DNA from: Scalesia atractyloides
Lineage: Eukaryota; Streptophyta; Magnoliopsida; Asterales; Asteraceae
Assembly: GCA_947069175.1 (NCBI GenBank)
Contig: CAMTDV010000007.1
Coordinates: forward strand, 54,641,583 to 54,705,582
Reading direction: 5' to 3'
Length of the DNA stretch: 64,000 nucleotides
Positions 1 through 10,360 of this stretch are shown here, piece after piece (position 1 is the first letter of the stretch; every line of letters begins with the position of its first letter). A model generated the notes under the pieces. It searched no databases and had not been told where the DNA came from. It was given only the letters and a program-made list of their open reading frames with translations. The translations under genes and the position numbers were made by a program.

Positions 1-395
1 GCAATTTATTATTCAGAACATGCAATTTCATAGGCCGCCGCTCCCCATTACATTATGAGCGTTGAGCATGTTCCCCATTTTATTATGCGGTTGAACCTGG
101 CGTGCCCACATACGATCGGCTCCGTTTGATTGTGCCTTGATCGCACAGTCATTTTCATTTTCAGTACATGCAATACGATCGGCTCCGTTTGATTGAGCCT
201 TGATCGCACAGTTTCATTTATGTTATTTACAGTATGATGTTGGTATGTTCATGTATGCTGCCATGTGTTATTGTATGTTATAGTTGTGACTGCTATTTGC
301 CATTACTTGATTATTTACATTTGCTCATCTATGATTATGCACAATTTTCATTGATAAACTAACAATTAATTTATTAATAAATGTTTATCTAATAA
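1..395 (+). repeat. E1 5' LTR remnant, right part cut by deletion
   Basis: This stretch matches the E1 3' LTR at 5471-5865 with about eight mismatches by eye, so the two are the paired LTRs of one fairly young insertion. It holds two tandem copies of the conserved GATCGGCTCCGTTTGATTG hairpin motif (114-143 and 176-205). The match stops at 392-395, where the sequence jumps to the protease region of pol. The last part of the LTR, the PBS, gag and most of protease are therefore missing. The LTR start lies upstream of the window. Confidence 0.9.
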
Positions 396-3300
396 TCGGT
401 ATGGATTTGGCTCAATCAACATCAGGCGGAAGTTGTATGTCGTGAAAAATTTATTCGTATTCCTCTTTCAAACGGTCAGACTCTTCGAATCATTGGAGAA
501 ACCTCGTCGAAAGGGCTCAGCTTAATGTCTTGTCTTCAAGCTCAAAAATATCTTCGCAAGAATTATGTCGCGTTTTTAGCCCATATCATCAAGAAGGGGA
601 CCACAGAGAAGAAACTTGAAGACATTCTTGTAGTAAAAGACTTTCCACAAGTTTTTCCTGACGACATTTCAGGACTTCCTCCAGTTAGAGACGTCGAATT
701 CCGTATTGATCTAATACCTGGTGCTATACTAGTTGCAAAGTCTCCATATAGGTTAGCCCCCTCTGAAATGCAAGAGCTAGCCAGTCAATTACAAGAGTTG
801 ACTGACAAGGGATTCATACGTCCTAGCTCATCGCCTTGGGGTGCACCTGTCCTTTTTGTAAAGAAGAAAGATGGATCTTTTCGTATGTGCATTGACTACA
901 GAGAGCTCAACAAGTTAACCATCAAAAATCGCTATCCCTTACCTCGCATTGATGATCTTCTTGACCAACTATAAGGTGCCAGCTGCTTTTCGAAAATCGA
1001 TCTTCGATCTGGCTATCATCAGCTTAGAGTGCATGAAGAAGACGTCCCTAAGACTGCTTTTCGAACTCGTTATGGCCACTATGAATTCATGGTTATGCCG
1101 TTTGGATTAACCAACGCACCAGCTGTCTTCATGGACCTAATGAACAGAGTCTGCAAACCTTATCTTGATCGTTTTGTTATAGTCTTCATCGATGATATTC
1201 TTATTTATTCAAAATCTAAAGCTGATCATGAGCGTCATCTTCGACTCGTTCTTGCACTTCTAGAAAAGGAAAAGCTTTATGCCAAGTTCTCCAAATGTGA
1301 ATTTTGGTTAAAAGAGGTGCAATTCCTCGGCATGTAGTCAATGACAAAGGAATACATGTTGACTCTTCAAAGATCAAAGCAGTTCAAGAATGGCAAGCTC
1401 CACGTACACCAACTGAAGTAAGATCTTTTCTTGGACTAGCTGGCTATTATCGTCGGTTCATTTCAAACTTCTCTCGCATTGCTGTGCCACTCACGGCTTT
1501 AACCCATAAGGGAAAACCTTTCGTATGGGGACCCAAGCAAGAAGAAGCTTTTCAAACTCTTAAGCAAAAACTTTGTGATGCACCAATCCTCACTCTTCCT
1601 GATGGTTGTGATGATTTTGTAGTCTATTGCGACGCGTCAGGGCAAGGATTAGGCTGCGTTCTCATGCAAAGAGGAAAAGTCATAGCTTATGCCTCGAGAC
1701 AACTCAAGACGCATGAAAAGAACTATACCACTCATGACCTAGAACTTGGAGCCGTTGTATTCGCTCTTAAGATATGGAGACATTATCTCTATGGTACTAA
1801 GTGTGAAATATACACTGACCACAAGAGTCTTCAACATATCTTCAATCAAAAAGAGTTAAATATGAGGCAACGAAGATGGGTCGAACTCCTGAATGATTAC
1901 GACTGTGAAATTAGATACCACCCTGGTAAAGCAAATGTGGTGGCTGATGCACTTAGTCGAAAGGGTTATGCGAACTCCATTCATCTTCTATGTTCGCAAA
2001 TTATAACCGACATTAAAGATCAAATTCGTGAAGCTCAACACGTTTCAATAACAGAAGAAGACGTACGAAAAGAGATGTCCTGTGGAGCCGAGCTAAAACT
2101 TGAAACTAAATCATACGGTATCCTGTATTACCTAGATCGTATCTGGATTCCTAACCACAACAATCTTCGTGAAACTCTTATGAATGAAGCTCACAAAACG
2201 CGATATTCTATACACCCAGGAGCCGATAAGATGTATCAAGACCTACGATACACCTATTGGTGGCCTGGAATGAAGAAGGATATTGCCGTTTTTGTTTCCA
2301 AGTGTCTCACATGTTCCAAGGTGAAGGCTGAACACCAAAGACCCTCAGGACTTCTAGTCCAACCGGAAATACCTGTATGGAAGTGGGAAAATATAACCAT
2401 GGATTTCATTACCGGGTTACCTCGCACTTCTGGTGGGTATGACACTATATGGGTGATTATAGACCGACTTACAAAATCAGCTCACTTTATTCCTATCCGC
2501 GAAGATTTCAAGAACGAAAAGCTTGCACGTATTTATATCAACGAAATCGTGAGCCGGCATGGGGTACCATTAAGTATTATTTCTGATCGTGATGGTCGTT
2601 TCACCTCACGTACATGGCAAGCAGTACAATCCGCTATGGGCACACGATTAGATCTCAGTACCGCCTATCATCCTCAAACTGATGGACAGTCTGAGCGCAC
2701 CATTCAAACTCTTGAGGATATGCTTAGAGCATGTGTAATAGACTTCAAGGGAAATTGGGACGCCCACCTACCATTAGTTGAATTTTCGTACAACAACAGC
2801 TATCATTCGAGCATCGGCATGGCACCTTTTGAAGCCTTATATGGTCGTAAGTGCCGATCTCCTGTATGTTGGCACGAAATTGGGGAAGCACAAATTACTG
2901 GTCCAGAATTGATCCAAGAAACCACAGACAAGATTCATAAAATTCGAAACAATCTTTTAGCAGCTCAAAGTCGACAAAAGAGTTATGCGGATAAACGACG
3001 GAAGCCCTTGGAGTTTAACATTGGTGATCACGTGCTTTTAAAAGTATCACCGTGGAAGGAGTAGTTCGTTTTGGTCAAAAGGGGAAGCTAGCACCTCGTT
3101 ATGTAGGACCTTTCAAGATACTCGAAAGGGTAGGTCCTGTAGCATACAAGCTTGACTTACCAGAAGAACTCAACAGGATTCATCCCACATTCCACGTGTC
3201 GAACTTGAAGAAGTGCCTCGCTGATGAGAATCTCCATATTCCGCTGGAAGATATTCAGATTAATGAATCTATGCATTTTATTGAAAGACCAGTGGAGATC

Positions 3301-3453
3301 ATGGACTACAGGGAGAAGCGTCTTCGTCGAAGTCGCATTCCAATTGTTAGGGTACGCTGGGAGTCGAAACGGGGACCTGAGTTTACTTGGGAACGTGAAG
3401 ACTCAATGCGTGAAAAATACCCACATCTTTTTCCAACTACTTCAACTACTTAA
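396..3453 (+). pseudogene. E1 chromovirus pol remnant (PR end, RT, RNase H, integrase, chromodomain)
   Basis: This is a Ty3/gypsy polyprotein fragment of the chromovirus type. In order it shows the protease tail (IGMDLAQ-like start at 396), reverse transcriptase (SSPWGAPVLFVKKKDG, then the active-site FIDDILIYS near 1190), RNase H (DASGQGLGCVLMQ, TDHKSLQHIF, NVVADALSR), the HHCC zinc finger, the integrase core (MDFITGL, ISDRDGRFTS, HPQTDGQSERT) and a C-terminal chromodomain-like tail (VRVRWESKRGPEFTWERE). It is dead: a nonsense change at 972-974 replaces a Gln codon, a 1-bp loss near 1330 shifts the frame, and another 1-bp loss near 3058 shifts it again just after the SPWK motif. Comparison with the E2 copy at 10120-13164 shows each break. 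The family normally makes integrated cDNA copies in the nucleus. Confidence 0.93.
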
Positions 3454-3471
3454 ATTTCGGGACGAAATTCC

Positions 3472-3487
3472 TAAAAGTAGGGGATAC
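3472..3487 (+). other. polypurine tract of E1
   Basis: The purine-rich run ctaaaagtaggggatac lies directly before the TGTAACA start of the 3' LTR. It is the usual plus-strand primer site for reverse transcription. The same run precedes the E2 3' LTR at about 13184-13199. Confidence 0.8.
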
Positions 3488-3665
3488 TGTAACATTTGTA
3501 AAAAATCGGGTCTTCAAAACCCGCTCCGTTTTGTAATCAAGTACTAAGTTATAAAAGTTACATTAAATATTTATGATTATTTTGAGTTAAAACGATACAT
3601 AATTAATAAATAAACTAAACTATAAAAATTATATTTGATAAAAAGTTAAAATAAAATAAATAAAT

Positions 3666-3750
3666 AAAAAATGAAGCTGCCGGGACTCGAACCCGGGTCA
3701 GCCAAGACACTTCAACAACTTAACACTCACTCCCAAGACCACTCCGCCAC
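3666..3750 (-). other. antisense tRNA-like Pol III unit in E1 LTR
   Basis: Read on the minus strand, TGGCGGAGTGG (3749-3739) matches the A-box consensus. About 50 nt on, CCGGGTTCGAGTCCCGG forms a perfect 5-bp T-stem with a canonical TTCGAGT loop and contains the B box. A run of six T follows at 3671-3666, as a Pol III terminator would. The D-arm type is closest to Ser/Leu tRNAs. No convincing acceptor or anticodon stem is seen, so it is tRNA-derived rather than a working tRNA gene. Confidence 0.65.
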
Positions 3751-4599
3751 ATTGTGTTTTCTGCTAACTCTAGGAACACAAATGAAATTTATACACAAAC
3801 TCAGTTATAACCGATGGCTCCATCCGAGAAACGGTAATCTGCAAACCAAGCGTCAAATCGATTGTTTACCTCACACATTCAGTTTATAACCGATGCACAA
3901 CGGTTTTTAATCAATCGGAAATTGATTAAACTTAAAGACTCATCATTGTTGATTTTAAAACCGAAAAAGAACATCAAGTTCAGAATTACACAAACTCCAG
4001 ACCACTCTCGCGATTCAGAGATATCATACCAATACTCTATTTCCTCTTCGTCGCATTTTCAGACCATCAGAGCGCCTAAAACAGCTCGCCGGAATTCTCT
4101 GCAAAAGTCGCCGGAAAACCGTGTTCAACTCAACCCGGTGAAATACTTCTACTTTACGGTTTCAATCTATTGTTAGAACCTTACTAACATTAACCCATCG
4201 CTCAAAATCAACCACAGACGACATTGCTGGACTTTTTGTGTTCGCCGGAAAACTTCTGGAATTGCCGGAAACTCGTTAATTACCGGTATGCACATTCCAA
4301 CGTACTGATAATCAATACTCATTAGTTCAATTTCACATCTAATCTCTTAAACCTGTTAATTGATTCTCACAGCCGAAGGTTTCAAAAACAGAGCCGACAA
4401 GTTTCGCCGGACTCTCTGAAGAAGACAACCTGTTCGGTATCTTCTTTCCCCAAACTTTTCGGTTCAATGCTTTCAAACTAGACATCATGTTTATTAACTA
4501 AATTAATCACGAATCGGTTGTTTGATTGATGTCTGCGTTTGTAATGAAGAAGACAAGTTCAGTGATAACATAAGATTAATTAAAATCGGAATTATAAAC

Positions 4600-5018
4600 G
4601 GGTTAGACACACAGTCCAGCGGTGGACTGTGTGCAAACAAAAACTATACACGTCCCGATTTCGATCCATGCTACACGCACACCTTATATAATAACGCGCC
4701 TTTTTGTTTAAAAACTAAACCGGGATAACCCAGTTAGTTGTTAAGTATAATAAAAACCGAGATAATAACCGGGTTAGACACACAGTCCAGCGGTGGACTG
4801 TGTGCAACATGAACTACATGTCGCACGTTCGAAACCCGTCACGAGCACCGGTCCGATTGAATTAAAATGTTTTTGCAAATAAAGGAAATTCGGTTAAATC
4901 GAATAAGTGTATAAATATAATTAAAAACGATATTATTTCGGGTTAGACACGTAGCTCAGTTGGTAGAGCTGCGTGCACGCGAACGGGAGGTCGCCGGTTC
5001 GAATCTCACCCGGCGCAG
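4600..5018 (+). repeat. three tandem tRNA-like hairpin units in E1 3' LTR
   Basis: Units start at 4600, 4771 and 4940, a period of about 170 bp. Each begins GGTTAGACAC and then folds into a 9-bp hairpin (ACACAGTCC/GGACTGTGT twice, then ACGTAGCTC/GAGCTGCGT) with a D-loop-like AGCGGT or AGTTGGTA loop. A TTCGA motif of T-arm type follows, at about 4660, 4828 and 4997. Each unit is preceded by AT-rich sequence of TATAATTAAAA type. The third unit matches the A-box TAGCTCAGTTGG exactly. Confidence 0.75.
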
Positions 5019-6153
5019 ATTAATTCGCTGACCGAACCGGTCAACAGTCAACGGTCAACGCTAAAAAAATAATATATTTTTTTATATTTTTATTTATTTA
5101 ATTTAATTTAAAAATCAATTAAAAATACTTAAAAATAACATTTTTTAAAGATAGAAAATAGCCATAAACTCACAAAAATATATCTAAAAATTTCATTAAA
5201 ATCCTTAATAAAATCCATCCATTTAATATATTTTTCCATTATTATTTAGGTTAGTATTCCTCGTGATCCGCTCATCTAAATCGTGCGCATCTCGCCATCT
5301 CCAATCCAACGCACCCAATGTGAGTGAATCTTACAAATTCTCCGTTTTAATCACGTTTTGGGGTGTATCATGTGTCTTTGTATATATATATTATTACTAA
5401 ACCATTGTGCATATATCATATCATGAACTTGTGTATTCAGTTTGTTGCTGTTAAGTAGTTATTATTGCATGCAATTTATTATTCAGTACATGCAATTTCA
5501 TAGGCCGCCGCTCCCCATTACATTATGAGCGTTGAGCATGTTCCCCATTTTATTATGCGGTTGAACCTGGCGTGCCCACATACGATCGGCTCCGGTTGAT
5601 TGAGCCTTGATCGCACAGTCATTTTCATTTTCAGTACATGCACTACGATCGGCTCCGTTTGATTGAGCATTTATCGCACAGTTTCGTTTATGCTATTTAC
5701 AGTATGATGTTGGTATGTTCATGTATGCTGCCATGTGTTATTGTATGTTATAGTTGTGACTGCTATTTGCCATTACTTGATTATTTACATTTGCTCATCT
5801 ATGATTATGCACAATTTTCATTGATAAACTAACAATTAATTTATTAATAAATGTTTATCTAATAAGGTTCACTCACCAACTTATGTTGACCCAAAAACCC
5901 GCATTTTACACATGATACAGGTGAAGCAGCTCCAGCTAGAAACACATAGGCTTTGGACTAGAAGAATAAAACGATTTAGTGTTGGGGATTGTTATGCTTG
6001 GTTTATTTCCTTTGTATTGAATGAACATGTTTGGATATTTGAAAATGTAATTTTGACTTTATTAAATATGAAACATAATAGTAAATGTCATGAGCTTTGG
6101 TGATAACCCAATTATGCCCCGACTCTTATTCCGCTGCGGGTCGGGGTGTGACA

Positions 6154-7697
6154 TCCCTAAATTCCTTTCCTTTACTTCAATTCAATCAATCATAAGCGTA
6201 GTTGGTCAATTAAACAAACAGTCAATTCACTGTTTGGTAATTCGATAAACCAAGAAGATGAAGTTAAAACATGTGTATAAGTATAATTAAAAACGGATAT
6301 TCGAACGGGTTAGACACACAGTCCAGCGGTAGACTGTGTGCACAAACAATGCACACGTCCCGGGTTCGAATCGCACACGTTACCGAATTTCAGAATTAAA
6401 ACCAAGATTTTTACAACTGAATCAGAACAAGTCACAGAATGTTTATAAGAATAATATAAATCATAAGTTTAACAGATTTGACACACAGCCCAACTGGTTG
6501 GGCTGTGCGCACTCGAACCGAAGGACCCGAGTTCGACTCCGGGTCACTGAAGTCGGTTCGGCCATATTAAATCCTTTTTGAAATAAACTAAAAAAAATAA
6601 CAGTTAATTAGTATATATATATAATTAAAACATAGAATATTTCGGGTTAGACACGTAGCTCAGTTGGTAGAGCTGCGTGCACGTAAACGAGAGGTCCCGA
6701 GTTCGAACCTCACTCAGCGCATACAAACTCACAGTCCGACCGGTCAACGGTCAACGGTCAAAAAGTCAACATTTTTTATTTCTTTTTTTATTTATTTAAT
6801 CAGAAAATTATTTAAAAATACTTAAAAATAATATTTTTAAAGTTAGAAAATGTCCTTAAACTCAAAAAAATAAATCTAAAAATCCTATTAAGATTATGAA
6901 TTAAAAGTATTAATCTCAAATAAAATCCATTTATTTACCGAACCATTTCGTTATTATTTTAGGTTAGTTTTTCCTCGTCGATCAAATTCTAAAATTCGTG
7001 CGCATCCAACATCATCAAAGAACGCACCCAATGTGAGTGAATCTCTATCAATTCCCCGTTTTAATCATGTTTTGGGGTGTATCATGTGTCGTTTAATTCC
7101 TTATTATATTTAAACACTTGTGCATCCATCATATCTGTGATCAAACGTGTATCAAATGTGTATCAATTGTTGTGTGGATTATATGTAGTTTGGATTTATC
7201 ATTTTCAGTGCACGCATATCATAAGGCCCATCAGTTCCCCGTGGGAGACGGGTTGAGCATCAGGTGCCTCATACGATCGGCTCCGTTTGATTGAGCCTTG
7301 ATCTCACATTCATCATCATTCATATCATATACGCATTCAAATTGGTTTGTGTTTGTTATTTATATATGTTTGCTCACATGTGATTATTGCACAAATTTTC
7401 AATATTAAATAAAATAAGAAATTAATAACAACGTTTTATCAAGGTTCACTCGCCAACTTTTGTTGACCCAAAATATCCCCCGTTTTACACATGATACAGG
7501 TGATCCAGTTGAGGCAAGAAACACATAGGAAGGCCTAGAAGAATAAATTAGTTTAAGCTTTGGATTGTTTACATAGTTTCATTTTCTTGTAATTGTATGA
7601 ATTTTGATTTGAATATTTAAGTTGTAATTTGAATTTAATAAATATGAAACATTTTAGTAAACACGACTTTTATTCCGCTGCGGGTCGGGGTGTGACA
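6154..7697 (+). repeat. E2 5' LTR, right part
   Basis: This matches the E2 3' LTR from about 14034 to 15595 closely, apart from a short gap near 7660 (the 3' copy keeps about 30 extra bases at 15532-15560), and ends GGGTCGGGGTGTGACA directly before a primer binding site. The left part of this LTR is not in the window. The simplest reading is that E1 inserted into it and the missing part lies upstream of E1. Confidence 0.85.
6306..6720 (+). repeat. three tandem tRNA-like hairpin units in E2 5' LTR
   Basis: Units start at about 6306, 6476 and 6644. Their hairpin cores are GTCC/AGAC (one mismatch), GCCC/GGGC around AACTGGTT, and GCTC/GAGC around AGTTGGTA. Each is followed by a B-box-like GGTTCGAATC, AGTTCGACTCC or AGTTCGAACC. 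The middle unit differs from the middle unit of E1 but keeps full pairing. Confidence 0.75.
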
Positions 7698-7712
7698 GAT
7701 GGTATGAGAGCC
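7698..7712 (+). other. primer binding site of E2
   Basis: GATGGTATGAGAGCC directly follows the LTR end. It is a mutated form of TTGGTATCAGAGC, the complement of the initiator methionine tRNA 3' end; E3 has the intact form at 51642-51654. Confidence 0.8.
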
Positions 7713-8509
7713 ATGACTATAGGGATATAGGATAGGTTATTAGACCCTTAGAACCTATACTATAGTTGATTAAAAATTTTAAATTGTTTATGCGTTACAT
7801 ACAAAATTCATGATGTTTATATGCTTTATGTTTATTGTTACACTCAATGTTATGCAAGCATGTTCATAAGTACATATTATTATACAATGCTCATCATGAA
7901 TCATATCCTCATAACATATCATATCTATGAGAGCACACACCTTACAATTCCCATGATTTTTGCAACGATTTTTGTATTTTTCAAATCACATCAAAGTGAG
8001 TTCTCATGACGGGCATGTAGTAACTGGAAGGGTACGAGTACCGGTAGTCGGAACGTCCTGTCTAGGCTTGGCATTCGTATAAATCCAAAATAAAAGGACC
8101 AGTTTGCCTACCTGGGGACTAACAATGAGAGTACGAAGGACCTATTAGGCTAAAGCATGCTATACCAAACGTCGTGTGAGCTAACCCCACTTTGAGTTGT
8201 CATTGTGTCTACACCTGGACACCCTCCTACCATACATCTCGCAATCATATTTCATGGTTTTCATTCAGGTGATGCGAGTGTTAATCTGCCAACACCAATG
8301 TGAATCCTACTAAGCCAATAGTCATGGGGGCCCACATGACTATACAGGCGATGGTATGGGGGACATTGGAGGCCCAAACATGAGCAAACCCAAGACATCC
8401 TATGGATGTAGTTGCATTATTGATGATTATGTTATTTTTTATTCTTTTAACGACACATGACACCTAAAAACTTCTTAAACTCACCATCTTCCTATGTATG
8501 TTCCTGTAG
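7713..8509 (+). other. E2 untranslated leader
   Basis: This is non-coding sequence between the PBS and gag. It shares long stretches with the E3 leader (51655-51938 and 63519-64000), including GGCATGTAGTAACTGGAAGG and a block of stacked inverted motifs. It may hold the packaging signal, but nothing in the sequence proves this. Confidence 0.7.
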
Positions 8510-9878
8510 ATGTCGGCTAGGCAACTACGTGGAGGTAGAAAGTCAGGAAGATCCAAGGAACGCTTGGCCACTCAAATTGCTAAACAAATGGCCGAGGTAC
8601 TTCCTGACATCGTGATTCAAGTTCAACAAGCTCTCACCGCAAATCCTATCAACCCTCCCAATCAAGAAGACCAGAGCGTCGCCAACCCTCACTCCAAAAA
8701 GTGCTCCTACAAACACTTCAAATCTTGCGATCCCCCAAAGTATGAAGGGACCGAAGGTGTTACTACCCTCCTTCACTGGTTTGAAGAAATGGAGAACACC
8801 TTCCTCAATTGCGATTTTCCCGAGGATCGCAAGGTACGTTATGCAACAGGGAGACTGTTTGGGGTAACCCTTACCTGGTGGAACACATAAAAGGGTAAGC
8901 GAGGAGTCGAAAATGCCATGGCCTTATCATGGGAAGAGTTAAGGGAACTCATGACAAGGCGCTTCTGTCCAAGAAGCGAAATCAAAAAGTTGGAAGATGA
9001 ATTCCACTCGTTGAAACAAAAGGAAGGAGACCACACTTCCTACAACAAGAGATTTCTCGAACTGAACCAAATGATCCCTAATCTGTTCACACCCCGTGTA
9101 CCGCTTGGTTGAACACTACATTCGAGGTCTTCCCTCGAAAATTCAAGACTCGGTTCTAAGCACTTCGCCTGCAACACTTGAAGCCGCAATGGAACTAGCT
9201 ACCGAACTTACTGAGAATCGCATCCGAAACGGCAAATTCAAGGATGAGAAAAAGAAAGCCCCCATTGAGGCCCAAACTCCAAATCATTCCGTCTCCTCTT
9301 CAAAATTTGCTGGTAAGAGGAAACGAAACACCAGAAATTTTGCCGTCACACAAACAAACCCTCCTATCACTGCCGCACCAATTACCCAAATTGCTCCCTC
9401 AGCTGCACCATTTAAAAAGCCATACACCGGCCCATACCCAAAATGCAACCGTTGTCAATACCATCACCTCCCCGAAACTCCTTGCCAACATTGCACCAGC
9501 TGTGGCCGTGCGGGTCACACCATTCAAACTTGTCGCACACTTCAACGAATGAATCGCAATCAACCCTCAAACCAAACCCACCATCAAATAGTGGGTCAAG
9601 CCCAACAACCCTTACTTCTACCACCCACGCAACACATAGCTCAACATTACTACCAACCCAACTACCCCATGATGCAACCTATGCGAGCTTGTTACAAGTG
9701 TGGAGACCCAAACCACTTCAGGAACACATGTCCACGCTTGGTAAACATCATCCATGCCCAAGCTCAAGTAAATCCGGTAAACCAAGCTAACCAAGCTCCT
9801 CCACCTGCTAGAGGAAGAGCTTTCAACATCAATGACAACCAAGCTAGGGCTGACAACAACGTGGTTAGGTTCTCATCA
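8510..9878 (+). pseudogene. E2 gag (capsid and nucleocapsid), broken
   Basis: The start at 8510 gives MSARQLRGGRKSGRSK. A Retrotrans_gag capsid region follows (HWFEEMENTF, LTWWNT, then LSWEELRELMTRRFCP), with a proline/glutamine-rich linker and nucleocapsid zinc knuckles near the end: CYKCGDPNHFRNTC is a clean CX2CX4HX4C, and CTSCGRAGHTIQTC is a second. An in-frame TAA at 8888-8890 and a frameshift near 9100 break the capsid. A small deletion near 9870 shifts the frame again before protease. Intact gag would assemble the cytoplasmic particle; this copy cannot. Confidence 0.9.
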
Positions 9879-10360
9879 ATGGTAGTTATGCATCCATGTT
9901 ATTCGATACTGGAGCGGATAAGAGTTTTGTGTCCTTAGAATTTGAACCTATCCTCAACCAAACTCGTGATAATCTCATGGAATCGCTAATGGTGGAAGTT
10001 GCTGACGGAAAGCCCGTTTCATTAAATTCTATTATACGAAATTGTACCCTCACTCTAAACGATCACGATCTTCCAGTTGACCTTATTCCTATGAAGTTGG
10101 GAAGTTTCGATATTATAATCGGTATGGACTGGCTCAGCCAGCATCACACTGAAGTAGTATGCCGCGAAAAGTTCATTCGCATTCCTCTTGCAGACGGTCA
10201 GACCCTACGTATCTTTGGAGAAACCCCTTCGAAAGGACTCAAATTAATGTCCTGCCTTCAAGCCCGAAAATATCTCCGCAAGAACTATGTCGCATTCCTA
10301 ACTCACGTCGTCAAAAAGGGAAACAAGGAGAAGAAACTCGAAGATATACCAGTGGGAATT
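9879..10360 (+). pseudogene. E2 aspartic protease region
   Basis: The retroviral-type aspartic protease motif MLFDTGADKSFVS lies at 9896-9934, with the active-site DTGA at 9904. The domain ends with IIIGMDWLSQHHTEVVC. In the family it cuts the Gag-Pol polyprotein. The frame is lost near 10350 by an indel just before the RT region. The preceding gag frame does not read into it. The E1 deletion junction falls in this domain, at the sequence equivalent to about 10117. Confidence 0.88.

Larger units (their letters stand above)
3488..6153 (+). repeat. E1 3' LTR (complete, about 2.67 kb)
   Basis: The LTR begins TGTAACATT right after the polypurine tract and ends CGGGGTGTGACA. Its right part matches window positions 1-395. 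It contains an antisense Pol III-like unit (3666-3750), three tandem hairpin units (4600-5018), an AT-rich stretch, and two copies of the conserved GATCGGCTCC hairpin (5584 and 5647). The next bases, tccct (6154-6158), continue in E2 LTR sequence, so tccct is the expected 5-bp target duplication. Confidence 0.9.

Noticed and set aside
4940..5018. Genuine tRNA gene
   Set aside because: The D-arm and B box are tRNA-like, but no acceptor stem or anticodon arm closes, and the unit is one of three tandem repeats inside an LTR.
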